A DNA stretch of 26,532 nucleotides from PGYR01 sp048267165 (lineage in GTDB: Bacteria; Bacteroidota; Ignavibacteria; Kapaibacteriales; UBA2268). How positions within the stretch are numbered: position 1 is the first letter of the stretch; each line of letters begins with the position of its first letter. The notes under the pieces were generated by a model. The model saw nothing but the letters and a program-made list of their open reading frames with translations, was not told the DNA's origin and ran no database searches. The DNA lies in the NCBI GenBank assembly GCA_048267165.1, contig JBLWYD010000040.1, positions 1 to 26,532 on the forward strand. The letters are read 5' to 3'. This document shows positions 1-8,145 of this stretch, in pieces. The position numbers and the translations under genes are program-made.

Positions 1-8
1 AAATATAA

Positions 9-476
9 ATGAAATTATTTTTACTATTAATATCGACTACTCTCTTAATTGCATTGAATTATAGCAATTCGCAGACTATTGAATTGAATGTAAAAAATAA
101 TAAGTTAATATCCTCCAAATCAACATTAGTTCAACCGACTCAGAATTCTGATGGCATAATAATTGATAGTAAACTATTAGGCAAAACGGCTAGAATAGAC
201 CAAGATACTTCAAGTATAAAAAATGAAATATCAAAAGTATATACTAGTGACAATTTGAAATTCTATGTGAGAATCAAATTAAAAGAATATATCATCCCTA
301 TCAAAATCAATATATATAATATGTTAGGGAATTTAGTAGAAGAAGTATATAGTGGAACGGCTATAGAAGGTGTAGATTATCCTTTTGTTGCTTCCAATCT
401 ACCAAATGGTTTTTACTTATGTATTCTACAAGGTCCAAACTTCCGTGATGCTGAAAAGTTTACAATATCAAGGTAA
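9..476 (+). CDS. Small exported protein with a T9SS C-terminal sorting domain
   Basis: A 155-residue protein. Residues 1-21 form a clear signal peptide (MKLF, a hydrophobic leucine/isoleucine stretch, then NSQ), which supports the start at position 9. The middle is low-complexity and polar, with no domain I recognise. The last ~65 residues look like a type A T9SS sorting domain: an IYNMLGNLVEE strand, a LPNGFYLCIL strand-turn and a KFTISR end, the usual 'I-x-N-x-L-G ... L-x-x-G-x-Y' pattern. Family knowledge says such tails are cleaved or lipid-anchored after crossing the outer membrane. It lies 3 bases before the PorV/PorQ-like gene and is probably co-transcribed with it. The protein is mostly tail with little cargo domain, so its function is unknown. 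Only 8 bases precede the start, so the upstream context is not visible. Confidence 0.75.
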   Translation: MKLFLLLISTTLLIALNYSNSQTIELNVKNNKLISSKSTLVQPTQNSDGIIIDSKLLGKTARIDQDTSSIKNEISKVYTSDNLKFYVRIKLKEYIIPIKINIYNMLGNLVEEVYSGTAIEGVDYPFVASNLPNGFYLCILQGPNFRDAEKFTISR

Positions 477-479
477 CAA

Positions 480-1526
480 ATGTCTAAAATATCAGCATTT
501 TATGCAGTAATACTTATAAGTATTGCTTTTACTTTCGTCAATGAATCATACAGTCAGCAGATGAATGGATCCTATAGTTCATCTTACCTCAATCGTAATA
601 CTTCTTCTAGAGTAAATGCTATGGCTGGTGCTTATACTGCTGTTGTAAATGACCCTAACTCAGTTTTTATAAATCCTGCTGGAATTGGGTTCCTCCTAAA
701 TAAACCAATGTTTGTGACATCTGTTAGTATGCCAGGTATAGGTCGTGTTCATTCTAATATTGCTTATGGTCAGGGTTTTGGTGATCATTTTGGGCTAGGT
801 ATAGGAATTAATTCTTTTACTTCTGGACAATTTCAAGGCAGAGATATAATGGGCAATCCAACATCTAATATGAGAGATTGGCAATACTCAATGAACGTAT
901 CCGCTGCATATTCTAGTGAAGATTACAGCTTTGGTGGTACGTTTAAATATCTTGGGCGTGATTTGCAAGGAAGTGGTACAAGTGCTCGTGGTTTTGCTTT
1001 TGATTTGGGTACTAAATTTAATGTTGCTGATTTGTTTTCTTTTGGAGCTGCTATACAGAATGTAGGTGCAACTTTGAAATGGAATACTCCAAATAGTACT
1101 GTTGATGAGTTACCATTAACTGTAAGAACAGGAGTAGCAGTCGAATTTGGGTTGAATGATGAATCAGTAGAGCAAAGAACATCTATCACAGGTGAAATAG
1201 ATACACTCTATATTCCAGCGACAAAATATTTCTTACTTAGTTTTGATGCTATCTTCAGAGAAACAGACATCTCCCCTAGCTTCGTTTTAGGTGCTGAAAT
1301 TGTACCGACTGAGCTTTTGGCTATACGTGGTGGAATTAATGTTTATGGTGAAGATAATGGTGTACCAACTTTATTCCCTGTGAATATCTGGGGTGCTGGG
1401 TTAAGTTTAAGACCTAAATTGGATAATGCAGCTTTTGATTTGAATATTGACTATTCAGTTTCTAATGAGTACATATTAGGTAGTGGTGTTACACACCATA
1501 TATCAATTATTGTTGATTTGAAGTAG
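480..1526 (+). CDS. PorV/PorQ-family outer-membrane beta-barrel protein
   Basis: A 348-residue protein with a signal peptide (residues ~1-25, ending SYSQQ). The N-terminal mature segment reads SSRVNAMAGAYTAVVNDPNS followed by FINPAGIGF. This is the hallmark of the UPF0164 / PorV-PorQ / FadL-like barrel family ('R-x-x-A-M-G-x-A ... D-x-x-A-x-x-x-N-P-A-G'). The rest alternates short amphipathic strands rich in Gly, Phe and Tyr, as expected for a barrel of about 14 strands. PorV and PorQ are T9SS outer-membrane components that shuttle cargo or hold the sortase at the surface. This copy could be one of them or a paralogue from the same family. AAGG (470-473) six bases before the ATG is a plausible ribosome binding site. 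The 3' end overlaps the convergent rpe gene by 20 bases. Confidence 0.8.
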   Translation: MSKISAFYAVILISIAFTFVNESYSQQMNGSYSSSYLNRNTSSRVNAMAGAYTAVVNDPNSVFINPAGIGFLLNKPMFVTSVSMPGIGRVHSNIAYGQGFGDHFGLGIGINSFTSGQFQGRDIMGNPTSNMRDWQYSMNVSAAYSSEDYSFGGTFKYLGRDLQGSGTSARGFAFDLGTKFNVADLFSFGAAIQNVGATLKWNTPNSTVDELPLTVRTGVAVEFGLNDESVEQRTSITGEIDTLYIPATKYFLLSFDAIFRETDISPSFVLGAEIVPTELLAIRGGINVYGEDNGVPTLFPVNIWGAGLSLRPKLDNAAFDLNIDYSVSNEYILGSGVTHHISIIVDLK

Positions 1527-2181
1527 CAGCTAATTTCATATTTTTTATATTCTGCTCAAAATCACCTTTGAATAAGCCTGATCCGGAGACAATCATATTG
1601 GCTCCTGCTTCTACAACTTCTTTAATATTATCTATCTTTACTCCCCCATCTACTTCTATCTCTACATGAGAAAGTCCGTTTGAATCAAGATAATTTCTAA
1701 GCGTTCTACATTTTTCTAAGAAACTAGGAATAAAACTCTGACCTCCGAATCCAGGATTCACTGACATCAGCAATATAAAATCACAATACTCAGCAGCATC
1801 ATAAGCGTATTGAAGTGGAGTAATTGGGTTTAATACAACTCCTGCTTTACAATTCCTTTCTTTAATCTTTGAAAGGGTTCTATGTAAATGATTACAAACT
1901 TCAGCATGAACTGATATATAATCTGCACCTGCATCTGCGAAATCGTCAATATAATCATCGGGATTACTAATCATTAGATGACAATCAATTGGTAACGTAG
2001 AATGTGGTCTTATAGCTTTTACTATAAGGGGACCAATTGTGATGTTAGGGACAAAATGACCGTCCATTACATCTACATGCAGAATATCTGCACCAAATCT
2101 CTCGCAGTTTTTTACTTCTGTTTCCAAATTAGAAAAATCACAAGACAGTAGTGAAGGTGCTATTTTTAATTTATGTGCCAT
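1507..2181 (-). CDS. rpe: Ribulose-phosphate 3-epimerase
   Basis: A 224-residue cytosolic TIM-barrel enzyme that interconverts ribulose 5-phosphate and xylulose 5-phosphate in the pentose phosphate pathway. Expected family motifs are present in order: IAPSLLSCDF near residues 7-16 (catalytic-loop Ser), HVDVMDGHFVPN at 35-46 (metal ligands His35 and Asp37), CHLM at 67-70 (His68), MSVNPGFGGQSF, and EVDGGV carrying the second catalytic Asp. The length is normal for the family. Its ATG overlaps the stop of the upstream Lon-type gene by one base (TAATG), indicating translational coupling at the end of the nuoG-nuoH-nuoI-lon-rpe cluster. The stop lies inside the 3' end of the convergent PorV-like gene, so no separate terminator fits between them. 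Confidence 0.95.
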   Translation of the reverse strand: MAHKLKIAPSLLSCDFSNLETEVKNCERFGADILHVDVMDGHFVPNITIGPLIVKAIRPHSTLPIDCHLMISNPDDYIDDFADAGADYISVHAEVCNHLHRTLSKIKERNCKAGVVLNPITPLQYAYDAAEYCDFILLMSVNPGFGGQSFIPSFLEKCRTLRNYLDSNGLSHVEIEVDGGVKIDNIKEVVEAGANMIVSGSGLFKGDFEQNIKNMKLAATSNQQ

Positions 2182-4640
2182 TATTTACTTTTAATTGCTG
2201 GTTTTGAGTTTTCGTACAGTTCATTCAATTTTAAATGTACTTCGTAAAGTAAAGTACCTTTCTTATAGTTTCCATCTTCATCTGGAAAACCAAATTCCTT
2301 ACCCATTAATAATTTAGCACCATCTTCAATATTTTTTATTGAATGAATACTAAATTCATTTTTTCTAACTGATTCTATTATATCTTCACCTAGCATTAGG
2401 TCATTCACATTTTGCTCAGGAATTATTACACCTTGATTACCAGTGAATCCACGTGCTTTACATATCTGGTAATAACCAGTAATCTTATCATTGACACCTC
2501 CAATAGGTTGAATATCACCTTTTTGGTTCATCGAGCCTGTAATAGCTATTTGTTGGGTAATAGGTGTATGAGAAATAGCGGACAATAGTACATAAATTTC
2601 TGCAGCAGATGCAGAATCTCCATCAATTCCACCGTAATTCTGTTCAAAAGCAATAGAAGCAGATAATGATAAAGGTCTTTTCTGTGCAAATCTTTCAAGG
2701 AAGAAACCTTGTATAATCAGAATCCCTTTATTATGTATAGAACCACTTAGCTGTGCTTCTCTTTCAATGTTTATTATACCCCTGTTGCCAGCACCAATAG
2801 CAGCAGTGATTCTAGCTGGCTTTCCAAATGATGCAATGCCAGTACTCATTACTGTAAGACCGTTAATCTGACCAACTCTACTACCTTCAGTATCAATTAG
2901 AGTACTTCCTATAAGAATGTGGTCTGTTATTTTCTGATCAATTAGATTATTACGGAAATTACGTTGCTTAATAGCTTCAATTACATGTTGTTCAGTTACA
3001 AGTTTTCGATTATCTTGGGATGCAAAATAAGATGATTCACGAAGTAAATCAGCTATATCTGAAAATTTCAATGTAATTCTATCTTGAGAACCAGCATGTG
3101 CTACAGACCATTCTAATACTTCTGCAACTGCTTTTGGTTTAAAATGTAATAGATTTTCTTCGTCACATTGCTTAGCAATAAACCCGACTATGCTATCTAA
3201 TAATTCATCAGACTTAGCTGTTTCATAATCAAATTGAGCTAAGATTTTGAATATCTTTTTGAATCCTTTTTCATTTCGATATAAGTAATTATATAGCGAT
3301 TGTCCACCAATTATAATTACTTTTACATTTACTTTGATTGGCTCAGGCTTCATTTGGCTTTCGCTCATCTGAAGGTATGTAGCATAAGGTTGAATATCTA
3401 GTTTATCATAAAGTAAAACGTTCTTAATCGCTTTCCACGATACGGCTTCAGAGAATAAATCATTGGCACTAACGATAAGATACCCTTGATCTGCTTGTAA
3501 AATAGATCCTGCTTTAACTTTTGAATAATCAGTTCTCCAATATCCTTTCGAATCAACTATTTTTTCGAATGAACCAAATAAGTTACCGTATGTAGGGTTA
3601 TGTTCTATTATAACGGGAGCACAAACAGTTTCTGAATTATCTAAGATGATATTTACTATGAATTTATCAGCAACTTGAGTTTCAATATCTATAGTCTTTG
3701 CTTTAGCTAGTTTAGTTAGCTGATTATTAGCTTGCTCCGGTGAAGGGAGGAAATGTCTAACATTATCAAGAATAAATTCCTTTCCATTTTCTAAATAGTC
3801 CTGAATAGCTAAATGTTTCTTATAAGTCTTGTTCAGTTCTTTGAAACTAGAATTGATTATAGTCTCAGCGGTTAGTCTATCAAAATTTGTAATCTCATCA
3901 TGAAAAGTATTGACCATCTCATTAGCTGCTTCAGCTAACTCTATCAACTCCTCGTGGAGTTTATTATAATCTTCTGCAATTTGTATAGCTTGTTTTTCAG
4001 TTAACTTTTTTTCTTTGACTAAAGATTGTAGAGATTCAATTTTGTATGCTTTCTCATCTACTAAAACGAAGATATCTGGTTCGGGTTGACCTTTGGTTTG
4101 CTCTATTTGGCCTCTGACAAATCCCTTTTTCTTTAACTTTTCATCAAACTTTTCAATCAATACTTTTTCAGAATCTTGATATAATTCTATTACTTCTTTA
4201 CGTTTAAGTGTATATGGATCTTCTTCAAACACACTAGATAATCTTTCTAAAAGATGTGTGATAGTATCCTGCATTTTTTTAGAAAAAACGCTAGCATCGC
4301 CTTTATTGAATTGAAGTAGTTTGGGACGAGATTCATCAGCGAAATTATTGACATAACAATAATCAAATAATTCCGGGCAATTTCCTTTTCTTTGAGACTT
4401 TTGTAGCATCTGCTTAACAGTAGTCATTCGCCCAGTACCCGATAGCCCAGTTACAAAAATATTGTAACCTCGGCTACCTCGTAGTTCAGCACCTAACTCT
4501 ATAGCTTGGATTGCTCTCGGTTGACCAACAATGTGGTCTAAGTGTTCTACCTCTTTAGTAGAACGGAAATTTAGTTTCTTTAAATCAATTTGCCACTTTA
4601 ATTGGGCAGGTTTCAGTTTTATTGCTTTTGGTTTAACCAC
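2181..4640 (-). CDS. Lon-family ATP-dependent protease, LonB/YcbZ (AAA_32) type
   Basis: An 819-residue protein of the Lon-related group that includes E. coli YcbZ/LonH. An N-terminal ATPase part has GLSGTGRMT at residues 65-73 in the Walker A position, with Arg where canonical P-loops have Lys. I recall similar substitutions in this subfamily. A long helical insertion (roughly 120-320) and further AAA+ and lid segments follow. The C-terminal third is a Lon protease domain with the Ser-Lys dyad intact: Ser676 in GDSAS and Lys719 in GGVNDK, 43 residues apart as in E. coli Lon (679/722). The start is GTG at 4638-4640. The frame upstream reads back directly into the nuoI TAG stop (4650-4652), so no upstream ATG is available. 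It sits between nuoI and rpe. A role in quality control of respiratory subunits is possible but not shown. Confidence 0.9.
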   Translation of the reverse strand: MVKPKAIKLKPAQLKWQIDLKKLNFRSTKEVEHLDHIVGQPRAIQAIELGAELRGSRGYNIFVTGLSGTGRMTTVKQMLQKSQRKGNCPELFDYCYVNNFADESRPKLLQFNKGDASVFSKKMQDTITHLLERLSSVFEEDPYTLKRKEVIELYQDSEKVLIEKFDEKLKKKGFVRGQIEQTKGQPEPDIFVLVDEKAYKIESLQSLVKEKKLTEKQAIQIAEDYNKLHEELIELAEAANEMVNTFHDEITNFDRLTAETIINSSFKELNKTYKKHLAIQDYLENGKEFILDNVRHFLPSPEQANNQLTKLAKAKTIDIETQVADKFIVNIILDNSETVCAPVIIEHNPTYGNLFGSFEKIVDSKGYWRTDYSKVKAGSILQADQGYLIVSANDLFSEAVSWKAIKNVLLYDKLDIQPYATYLQMSESQMKPEPIKVNVKVIIIGGQSLYNYLYRNEKGFKKIFKILAQFDYETAKSDELLDSIVGFIAKQCDEENLLHFKPKAVAEVLEWSVAHAGSQDRITLKFSDIADLLRESSYFASQDNRKLVTEQHVIEAIKQRNFRNNLIDQKITDHILIGSTLIDTEGSRVGQINGLTVMSTGIASFGKPARITAAIGAGNRGIINIEREAQLSGSIHNKGILIIQGFFLERFAQKRPLSLSASIAFEQNYGGIDGDSASAAEIYVLLSAISHTPITQQIAITGSMNQKGDIQPIGGVNDKITGYYQICKARGFTGNQGVIIPEQNVNDLMLGEDIIESVRKNEFSIHSIKNIEDGAKLLMGKEFGFPDEDGNYKKGTLLYEVHLKLNELYENSKPAIKSK

Positions 4641-4649
4641 TTCTGTGTA

Positions 4650-5150
4650 CTATTTATATTGTCTTAAAAACTCAAGTCTATCTTGAAGCTTTGCTTTTGG
4701 TACTAGAAGTTCCTCTTTGCCTAATATTGCTTCTTGAGGGCTAGTATATACTATTTCATAATCCTTACTCATAACAATAGCTTCCTCTGGGCAAACCTCT
4801 TCACAGTAAGAACAGAAAATACAACGAAGCATATTAATTTCAAATTTTTCAGGGTATCTTTCTTTATCTTTTGGAGTTTCACCTGCTTGTACTTCAATCG
4901 CCAACGCTGGACATACTCTAGCGCAAAGTCCACAAGCAACACAACGCTCTCCCCCATCTTCTTCGACTAAGACAGGTCTCCCTCGGAATGAACCTGTAGG
5001 TTCCCATCTTTGCTCAGGGTATTGTCTAACAAAGTCTTTAGGTTTAAACATTTGTCTAAATGTAATTCCAAGACCTCTAGCTATTTCTGGGATATACATT
5101 TTTTCCCAAAATGTTAGTCTTTCTGCTTCTGTATTTTTTCTGTTATTCAT
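4650..5150 (-). CDS. nuoI: NADH-quinone oxidoreductase subunit I (two [4Fe-4S] ferredoxin)
   Basis: A 166-residue protein with two classic CxxCxxCxxxCP motifs: Cys70/73/76/80 (CVACGLCARVCP) and Cys110/113/116/120 (CIFCSYCEEVCP). These bind the N6a and N6b [4Fe-4S] clusters, which pass electrons along the peripheral arm of complex I towards quinone. The N-terminal helix with GLGITFRQMF matches the membrane-contacting segment of NuoI, and the FRGRP motif before the first cluster is typical. Length and order are normal. It follows nuoH by 21 bases, and the Lon-type gene begins 9 bases after its TAG stop in the same reading frame. Confidence 0.95.
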   Translation of the reverse strand: MNNRKNTEAERLTFWEKMYIPEIARGLGITFRQMFKPKDFVRQYPEQRWEPTGSFRGRPVLVEEDGGERCVACGLCARVCPALAIEVQAGETPKDKERYPEKFEINMLRCIFCSYCEEVCPEEAIVMSKDYEIVYTSPQEAILGKEELLVPKAKLQDRLEFLRQYK

Positions 5151-5171
5151 TTTATTTCTACTTTATTAAGA

Positions 5172-6236
5172 TTATAAACCGAAGAATATAATTACTGCTG
5201 CTGTAACAAAAAGGTTAATTATAGAAAGTGGTAGCAATACTTTCCAACCCAAGTTCATAAGTTGATCATATCTAAATCTAGGGACAGTCCATCTAACCCA
5301 AATAAAGAACACAATGAAGAACATTAGTTTTGTGAAAAATGAACCAAATTGCAATAATGCTCTAGTCCAAGTTCCTTCTACCAATCCTAATGAGTCCCAA
5401 AATTCAGGGAAAGGTAAACTCCATCCACCAAAGTAAAGCAGGGCTATAAATGCAGATGCAGTAGCCATATTAGCATATTCAGCTAAGAAGAACATACCGA
5501 ACTTCATACCACTATACTCAGTATTGTATCCACCTACTAGCTCTGGTTCTGCTTCTGGCAAATCGAATGGTGTTCTGTTCGTTTCTGCAAATGAAGAGAC
5601 TAGGAATATAATGAAACCTAATGGTTGTAAGAATACTAACCATCTAAGACCAAACCAAGCATCTCTTTGATATATAACTATTTCATTTAAGTTAAGAGTT
5701 CCAGCTATTAAAACTACTCCTAATAATGATAAACCCATTGAAAGTTCATAAGATATCATCTGAGCTGCTGAACGAAGACCACCAAGTAATGAATACTTAG
5801 AGTTTGAGGCCCAACCAGCAAGTGTAATACCATAAACTCCTATAGAAGTCATTGCTAAGATAAACAAGACACCTATATTAATATTTGGTGCTATACCCCA
5901 ATAAACTGTTCTTTCACCAATAGTTACATAGTGAGCATATGGTATAACAGCATATACTCCGATAGCAACAGCCAAAGTAAGTAACGGTGCTAACCTATGA
6001 AATCCTTGATGGGCAGCTTTAGGAACCAAATCCTCTTTCATAAATAGTTTAATAACATCAGCAATCGGTTGCAAAAGACCCATTGGACCAACTCTATTAG
6101 GACCAACACGATTTTGAATCCAAGCCGAAATTTTTCTTTCCAAATAAACTTCTACGGAAGCCATTACTAATACTATATTAATAATAATAGCGGCTTTTAT
6201 TCCAAATTCAATTAGTGTAAATGTTAAATCGCTCAT
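5172..6236 (-). CDS. nuoH: NADH-quinone oxidoreductase subunit H
   Basis: A 354-residue integral membrane protein with about eight hydrophobic helices. It is the complex I subunit that, with NuoB and NuoD, forms the quinone-binding chamber. Both family signatures are visible: ERKISAWIQNRVGPNRVGP followed by LLQPIADVIKLFMKED near residues 30-70, and the acidic loop NRTPFDLPEAEPELVGGYNT followed by EYSGM in the middle of the protein. The conserved Glu and Asp residues of that loop are implicated in coupling quinone reduction to proton pumping. It is separated from nuoG by 7 bases and from nuoI by 21, so the three genes are almost certainly one transcript. Confidence 0.97.
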   Translation of the reverse strand: MSDLTFTLIEFGIKAAIIINIVLVMASVEVYLERKISAWIQNRVGPNRVGPMGLLQPIADVIKLFMKEDLVPKAAHQGFHRLAPLLTLAVAIGVYAVIPYAHYVTIGERTVYWGIAPNINIGVLFILAMTSIGVYGITLAGWASNSKYSLLGGLRSAAQMISYELSMGLSLLGVVLIAGTLNLNEIVIYQRDAWFGLRWLVFLQPLGFIIFLVSSFAETNRTPFDLPEAEPELVGGYNTEYSGMKFGMFFLAEYANMATASAFIALLYFGGWSLPFPEFWDSLGLVEGTWTRALLQFGSFFTKLMFFIVFFIWVRWTVPRFRYDQLMNLGWKVLLPLSIINLFVTAAVIIFFGL

Positions 6237-6243
6237 ATTCTAT

Positions 6244-8043
6244 TTAGCCTTTATATTTAACTACTTTTTGTGTTTGTTGTGGTTTCAGGTAATGTGAAAC
6301 ATAATTAACGTGTTTAGGATCAGGATTATTACCTTTTCCTAATTCCAGCCCTTGATACTCATCAAGTTTATTATAATCCATATCATTGAAATTAGTAATA
6401 CTTCCTGCTATTTCATCAAATATTTGTGATGATTTAGTATAGTTCCAATCTTTTCCAAGTTCTTTTGCTATGTTTTGAAGTATTTTCCAGCTTTGCTTTG
6501 AGTCTCTGATTTCGTGATTAGTCCAACGGTCATTATCTGCACCGAATTTGTCTAATCTACTCATCTTCATACCCATAAACCTAAAGTTTTCTTTAGTTAC
6601 TAATGCTGGAGTAAAGTGTTGAACTCTACCATTCAGGTTAGTATAAGTTCCTTCAATTTCTGCGAAAGTAGAAGCAGGTAACACAATATCAGCTAAGCTA
6701 TTGATTTTCTTATTTGAGTTATATGAGTGTACTGCTAAGAAACTTAAGTTACCTAATTGTTCCAATATCTCTGGATAATCTTCAAAGTCTTCTTCCATAA
6801 CATACATAGCACGAATTTCACCATTCTTCAGTTTAGCAGCTAATTCATCAGCTTTAATCTTAGAATCTTTACCAAGTCCTAACTCTTCAACTCCTTTAGT
6901 ATTAGGAGTCATGTCTGACACTCCTAATAATTCATCTTTTCGTGTTTCATCAGTGTGTGCGAAATGCACTACATTCGGAGTATTAGAAATTTCGCTTGCA
7001 AATTTATTGAAAATATAATTATCTTCATTAGTTGCTTTCGATGATGCTACAAATACTATTTGTTCACCTTTGAAATTATCTAATTTACCAGCAGCGAAGC
7101 TTATAGCTTCTTCCCATTCTACTTCTTCTAATATACCATCTTTATTAATAAGTGGTTTTGTAACACGATTCTTATTTACAAAATCATAACTCAAACGTGC
7201 ATCATCTCTGACCCAATATTTGTTTACGTACATATTATTACGTGGAGTTATTCTCAAGATTTCATTATTACGAACACCAAGGTTAATATTAGTTCCAGTT
7301 CCATCGAAGTGAGAAATACTTTCATTTGAAGAAAGCTCCCATACTCTTGCCTCAAATCTGAAATCAGGGCTAGTTAAAGCTCCAACTGGGCATATATCTA
7401 TTACATTCATTGAATAAGGTGAATCGAAAGTTGTACCATCGAATAGCTCGATAGTTACATGGTCTCCTCTTTGTACAAATGTTAGTACATCTTGATGAGC
7501 AACTTCTTTTGCAAATCGAATACATCGAGAGCATGAAATACATCTCTCTGCATCGAAAATTACATTCGGACCCCAAACTTGACGCTTAGGTTTATGATTT
7601 TTAACTTCTTCAAATCTACTTTGTCCTTTTGAATGCTTGAAAGAATATTCTTGTAATTTACATTCACCAGCTTCATCGCATATAGGGCAATCAAGAGGGT
7701 GATTGATTAGTAAGAATTCCATAACAGCTTCTTGCGATTCAATTGCTTCATCAGAAATTGATTTTACTACCATTCCGTCTTGGACTGGCGATGCACAAGC
7801 TATTTGCATTTTAGGAATAAAGTTTATCTTTTTATTTCCATTTTCATCTAGTTCAAAATTCCCTTCTCTGTCTCTAGCAGGCATTCCAACCTGAACTAAA
7901 CACATACGACAATTACCAGCAACTGGTAATTCCGGATGCCAACAGAAATGAGGAACAGCCAACCCATTATCATAGGCAGCTTCTATTATTGTTTTTCCTG
8001 GCTTTGTTTCTATAAGCTGGCCATCAAATTCAAATTGAGGCAT
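6244..8043 (-). CDS. nuoG: NADH-quinone oxidoreductase subunit G, short form
   Basis: A 599-residue iron-sulfur subunit of the complex I peripheral arm. The N-terminal part binds three clusters: [2Fe-2S] N1b by Cys34, Cys45, Cys48 and Cys83; the His-ligated [4Fe-4S] N5 by His115, Cys119, Cys122 and Cys128; and [4Fe-4S] N4 by Cys168, Cys171, Cys174 and Cys218. From about residue 235 it becomes a molybdopterin-oxidoreductase-like domain (W-E-L-S-S, then NNEILRITPR, then KYWVRDDARLSYD). There is no CxxCxxxC motif in that region, so the extra N7 cluster seen in E. coli and Thermus is absent. At 599 residues it is shorter than the E. coli protein (~900). GGAG lies 8 bases before the ATG, one of the clearest ribosome binding sites in the window. 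An inverted repeat lies just upstream (8072-8100). Confidence 0.95.
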   Translation of the reverse strand: MPQFEFDGQLIETKPGKTIIEAAYDNGLAVPHFCWHPELPVAGNCRMCLVQVGMPARDREGNFELDENGNKKINFIPKMQIACASPVQDGMVVKSISDEAIESQEAVMEFLLINHPLDCPICDEAGECKLQEYSFKHSKGQSRFEEVKNHKPKRQVWGPNVIFDAERCISCSRCIRFAKEVAHQDVLTFVQRGDHVTIELFDGTTFDSPYSMNVIDICPVGALTSPDFRFEARVWELSSNESISHFDGTGTNINLGVRNNEILRITPRNNMYVNKYWVRDDARLSYDFVNKNRVTKPLINKDGILEEVEWEEAISFAAGKLDNFKGEQIVFVASSKATNEDNYIFNKFASEISNTPNVVHFAHTDETRKDELLGVSDMTPNTKGVEELGLGKDSKIKADELAAKLKNGEIRAMYVMEEDFEDYPEILEQLGNLSFLAVHSYNSNKKINSLADIVLPASTFAEIEGTYTNLNGRVQHFTPALVTKENFRFMGMKMSRLDKFGADNDRWTNHEIRDSKQSWKILQNIAKELGKDWNYTKSSQIFDEIAGSITNFNDMDYNKLDEYQGLELGKGNNPDPKHVNYVSHYLKPQQTQKVVKYKG

Positions 8044-8071
8044 TTTACATTCTCCAGATTATATAATTGTT

Positions 8072-8100
8072 AAGGTTTTAGAATATTGTTATAAAACCTT
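8072..8100. repeat. 9-bp perfect inverted repeat in the nuoG leader
   Basis: AAGGTTTTA (8072-8080) and its exact complement TAAAACCTT (8092-8100) flank an 11-base spacer. The repeat occupies the only gap (8044-8145) between the HisA-like gene and nuoG, 29-57 bases before the nuoG ATG. Read on the transcribed strand, no T-run follows the second arm, so it does not look like an intrinsic terminator of the ruvA operon. A dimeric repressor or activator site, or a hairpin in the nuoG leader, fits better. It does not match the FNR or Rex consensus. Confidence 0.45.
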
Positions 8101-8145
8101 TGCAAAATACAATTTTTTTTGAAATTTTATAGAATTGTTCAGAAA

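Noticed and set aside
923..1189. Minus-strand open frame inside the PorV/PorQ-like gene
   Set aside because: It lies wholly within a well-supported gene, shows no domain or signal peptide and looks like an antisense shadow.
4734..4970. Plus-strand open frame antisense to nuoI
   Set aside because: nuoI has both iron-sulfur motifs in the other strand; this frame has no recognisable feature.
8072..8100. Inverted repeat as an intrinsic terminator of the ruvA operon
   Set aside because: The stem is AT-rich and no T-run follows it on the minus strand.
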